Of a stretch of 64,000 nucleotides of DNA, positions 61,578 through 64,000 are shown one piece after another. The stretch is from positions 18,065 through 82,064 of the forward strand of contig JBFHVQ010000002.1 in assembly GCA_041589455.1 (NCBI GenBank), read 5' to 3'. The notes beneath the pieces were generated by a model that searched no databases, was not told where the DNA came from, and was given only the letters and a program-made list of their open reading frames with translations. The stretch comes from SZUA-229 sp041589455 (GTDB lineage Bacteria; Pseudomonadota; Gammaproteobacteria; SZUA-229). Position numbers and translations under genes: made by a program. Numbering within the stretch: the stretch's first letter is position 1; every line of letters begins with the position of its first letter.

Positions 61578-62975
61578 TTATTGCAGTTCTTTAATGCCGC
61601 TCACTAGCTCGCCAACTGCTTTCTGGCCATCACCGTAAAGCATGCGCGTATTGTCCGCATAAAACAGGTGATTTTCGATGCCTGAGAAACCAGCACCACG
61701 ACCGCGCTTGATCACGATACAGTTTCTCGCCATATCTGCATCAAGGATTGGCATACCATAAATAGGACTGTCTGGATTAGTTCGTGCAACCGGGTTCACC
61801 ACGTCGTTTGCACCGATAACTAATGCCACATCACAGGTTGGGAATTCCGGATTAATTTCTTCCAGATCAAGAATCTTATCATATTCGATACCCGCTTCAG
61901 CCAGTAGAACGTTCATATGCCCCGGCATACGACCAGCCACCGGGTGTATCGCAAACTTCACCGTCACACCACGGCTTTCCAGCAGCTTGGTCAGCTCAGC
62001 AACTTTGTGCTGCGCCTGAGCAACCGCCATACCATAGCCTGGTACAATGACTACTTTCTCGGCATAGGCCATCATGATCGCCGCATCGACTCCCTGAATT
62101 TCCTTCATACTGCCTTCAATTTCCTCATCACCAGCTGAACCACCATCAGAACCAAAGCTAGCAAACAGGATATTGGTAATTGGGCGATTCATTGCCTTCG
62201 CCATTAACTGGGTTAACAGGGTACCCGCAGAACCGACCACGGTACCTGCAATAATCATCGCCGCATTACCCAGCACGAAACCTTCAAAGGCAACCGCAAG
62301 ACCAGTGAATGCATTGAACAGTGAAATCACCACTGGCATATCAGCACCACCAATTGGTGTGGTAAACAGCACACCAAAGACCAGCGCCATTATAAAGAAC
62401 ACCAGAACCAGCTGAATACTCACGTCATCGCTGAAGCCAATAATGGCACCGGCAATCAGGGTCAAAACAAACAGGCCAAGATTGATAATCATATGCATTG
62501 GCAGGCGCAGAGTCTTGTTCATTAAACCCTGTAGCTTGGCAAAGGCAATCGCAGAACCCGAGAAGGAAACCGCACCAATCAGTGCACCCAGCACTGCCAG
62601 GACCTGAGCCGTACCACCAATGGCATGATCACCACCGGCCATCTTCACCAGTTCAACACCGGCAATCGCTGCCGCAGCACCGCCACCCATGCCGTTATAG
62701 ATGGCAATCATCTGTGGCATATCGGTCATCTGCACACGCTTTGCGGTGATATAGGCAATGCTGGAACCCACGGCAATCGCCAGAATAATCAGGAACACAT
62801 TAGTGCCGTGATCAAATACACCTGGTTCAAAGAATGCGACGACTGACGCAGCAACCATACCGATACCTGCCCAGACGATACCGCCTGTTGCCGTTACTGG
62901 CGAACTCATCTTCTTCAGGCCAAGTATAAATAGAATGGCGACTACGAAATAAACAACTTGAATAAACGTATCCAT
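61578..62975 (-). CDS. pntB: NAD(P) transhydrogenase subunit beta
   Basis: 465 residues. About nine membrane helices cover residues 1-265, then the NADP(H)-binding domain III (about 285-465), with VVIVPGYGMAVAQAQHKV, VKFAIHPVAGRMPGHMNVLLAEA and CDVALVIGANDVVNPVAR. It uses the proton gradient to make NADPH from NADH and NADP. Its start overlaps the pntAB stop (TAATG). Membrane subunit of the PntA/PntB complex. Confidence 0.97.
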   Translation of the reverse strand: MDTFIQVVYFVVAILFILGLKKMSSPVTATGGIVWAGIGMVAASVVAFFEPGVFDHGTNVFLIILAIAVGSSIAYITAKRVQMTDMPQMIAIYNGMGGGAAAAIAGVELVKMAGGDHAIGGTAQVLAVLGALIGAVSFSGSAIAFAKLQGLMNKTLRLPMHMIINLGLFVLTLIAGAIIGFSDDVSIQLVLVFFIMALVFGVLFTTPIGGADMPVVISLFNAFTGLAVAFEGFVLGNAAMIIAGTVVGSAGTLLTQLMAKAMNRPITNILFASFGSDGGSAGDEEIEGSMKEIQGVDAAIMMAYAEKVVIVPGYGMAVAQAQHKVAELTKLLESRGVTVKFAIHPVAGRMPGHMNVLLAEAGIEYDKILDLEEINPEFPTCDVALVIGANDVVNPVARTNPDSPIYGMPILDADMARNCIVIKRGRGAGFSGIENHLFYADNTRMLYGDGQKAVGELVSGIKELQ

Positions 62976-63274
62976 TAAGCAGCACCCTTCTTATCACTGA
63001 CTTTAAACATTTCCAGCATACGTACCGTGGCCACATAACCACCGACCGCATTACCAGCTGCCAGGGCAACCGCAAAGAAACCGATAACCTGCTCTAGCGT
63101 AGTTTCAGCATGACCCATAACCACTACCGCACCCACTAACACGATACCGTGGATAAAGTTAGAGCCAGACATCATTGGCGTATGCAGAATAACCGGTACC
63201 CGGCTAATCACTTCGTAGCCGGTAAATGCCGACAACATAAAGATATAGAGCGCTGTAAAACCTTCGATCATCAT
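62975..63274 (-). CDS. pntAB: NAD(P) transhydrogenase subunit alpha part 2 (membrane part)
   Basis: 99 residues with three membrane helices (about 4-24, 34-56, 63-82). GYEVISRVPVILHTPMMSGSNFIHGIVL is the conserved region of the PntA membrane tail. In many bacteria the alpha subunit is split into a soluble NAD-binding part and this membrane part, as here. It starts 2 nt after the soluble alpha subunit stops and overlaps pntB by one base pair set. Confidence 0.95.
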   Translation of the reverse strand: MMIEGFTALYIFMLSAFTGYEVISRVPVILHTPMMSGSNFIHGIVLVGAVVVMGHAETTLEQVIGFFAVALAAGNAVGGYVATVRMLEMFKVSDKKGAA

Positions 63275-63276
63275 GT

Positions 63277-64000
63277 CTATTGATCCTTATAACGTTCAGA
63301 TTTAATTTCGCCATCGTGGGTCAGAGCTGTGTTTTTAATCACTTCATCTTCCCAGTCCAGTTCCAGCTCACCTTCTTTAATAAACGGCGACACCAGATTG
63401 AACAGATTCTTGGCATACATTTCACTGGCGTGTACCGGCACCTGACTAGGTACATTCAGCGGACCATGAATAATCACACGACCTTCAAAATCGACTGTTT
63501 CGCCAGGCTTGGTTAGCTCGCAGTTACCGCCACCTTCAGAGGCCAGATCCACAATCACTGCACCCACTTTCATTTTTGCCACCACATCGGCGCTAATGAT
63601 TTTAGGTGAAGGACGACCCGGAATCGCAGCCGTAGTAACAATCACATCGGACTTACAGATATGCTGATCAAGCACATCCTGCTGTTGCTGTTTTTCTTCA
63701 TCAGTGAGCTCACGCGCATAACCGCCTTCACCATCAGCACTCACACCCGTATCCACAAACTTGGCACCGAGTGATTCACACTGTTCTTTGGTCGCACTGC
63801 GCACATCATAGGCTTCAACCACGGCACCCAGACGTTTGGCAGTCGCTATCGCCTGTAGACCTGCAACACCGGCACCGATAATCAGCACCTTGGCCGGACG
63901 AATCGTACCCGCAGCTGTGGTTAGCATGGGGAAGAACACCGCGGCGCGGTCAGCCCCCATCAACACACCTTTATAACCCGAGATCGCCGCCTGTGAAGAC
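63277..64000 (-). CDS. pntAA: NAD(P) transhydrogenase subunit alpha part 1 (N terminus outside window)
   Basis: Partial: about 240 C-terminal residues; the frame remains open to the right edge, where it reads SSQAAISGYKGVLMGADRAA. NAD-binding domain I: VLIIGAGVAGLQAIATAKRLGAVVEAYDVR, GAKFVDTGVSADGEGGYARE, VIVTTAAIPGRPSPKI and VIVDLASEGGGNCE are PntA signatures. It binds NADH and passes hydride to NADP in PntB. First visible gene of the pntAA-pntAB-pntB operon. Confidence 0.95.
   Translation of the reverse strand, partial: SSQAAISGYKGVLMGADRAAVFFPMLTTAAGTIRPAKVLIIGAGVAGLQAIATAKRLGAVVEAYDVRSATKEQCESLGAKFVDTGVSADGEGGYARELTDEEKQQQQDVLDQHICKSDVIVTTAAIPGRPSPKIISADVVAKMKVGAVIVDLASEGGGNCELTKPGETVDFEGRVIIHGPLNVPSQVPVHASEMYAKNLFNLVSPFIKEGELELDWEDEVIKNTALTHDGEIKSERYKDQ

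Noticed and set aside
62173..62846. Several plus-strand readings opposite pntB
   Set aside because: They mirror the hydrophobic coding of pntB and have no start signals.
1..64000. tRNA, rRNA, insertion sequence, prophage or CRISPR features
   Set aside because: I saw no cloverleaf-like genes, transposases, integrases, terminal repeats or regularly spaced repeats.

Overview
This 64 kb window is gene-dense chromosomal DNA from a Gammaproteobacterium. The evidence is gene order and gene content. The order radC / coaBC-dut-(2 extra genes)-algC-argB and the divergent comF / bioB-bioF pair are familiar gammaproteobacterial arrangements, and tusA, ychJ, rluE, qmcA-nfeD, bax, rmuC, proton-pumping transhydrogenase and hemW point the same way. 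Base composition looks moderate to AT-leaning by eye (not computed). I see no rRNA, tRNA, insertion sequence, prophage or CRISPR array, and no gene-free stretch longer than about 300 bases. Two genes run off the window: an RND efflux pump at the left edge and pntA at the right edge. The genus cannot be fixed from this sequence. Several rhodanese, TusA, DsrC-like and DsrE-like proteins suggest a lineage with active sulfur trafficking, but no sulfur-oxidation pathway is present here.

Layout: 1-4.1 kb, RND pump, its adaptor and rmuC (minus strand). 4.2-12.6 kb, a PfkB kinase-Rieske-BASS transporter trio, ychJ, tusA with a clear promoter and terminator, a TetR regulator with a periplasmic cyclophilin, a large REC-REC-PAS-GGDEF-EAL protein, and a second BASS transporter. 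12.7-16 kb, hemB-aroE, rhodanese, DUF2914 and gamma-carbonic anhydrase-like protein. 16.1-22.3 kb, the most distinctive region: an ArsR-rhodanese regulator diverges from a tightly packed six-gene operon (sterol-desaturase-like enzyme, VTT-rhodanese membrane protein, ArsS-type radical SAM enzyme, two rSAM/selenodomain-associated glycosyltransferases and ArsM arsenite methyltransferase). A perfect 11-bp-arm inverted repeat and a good sigma70-like promoter lie between them. I read this as a candidate arsenosugar/arsenolipid pathway under a thiol-sensing repressor.

22.3-34 kb: histidine kinase, glutathione reductase, ubiA, a SpoIIAA/STAS-like protein, rluE, a 5'-3' exonuclease, mdh and malic enzyme, a secreted nuclease, rpmE, and hemW. 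34-47 kb: an AmpG-like permease, xthA, pyrE, a TSUP permease, trmH, a diguanylate cyclase, comF, bioB, bioF, hemN, a YbaK-like protein and two tandem paralogous small genes. 47-56 kb: a MazG-like pyrophosphohydrolase, a DsrC/TusE-like protein lacking its C-terminal cysteine, fetA-fetB, the bioA-bax-qmcA-nfeD series, a solitary PAS protein, radC, coaBC and dut. 56-64 kb: a small Cys-rich protein, a PDC/Cache-like sensor, algC, argB, a periplasmic DsrE-like protein, a TPR protein and the pnt transhydrogenase operon.

Together the genes cover core metabolism (heme, biotin, pyrimidine, arginine, shikimate, quinone, NADPH supply), envelope functions and c-di-GMP signalling, with the arsenic/sulfur cluster as the main accessory module.
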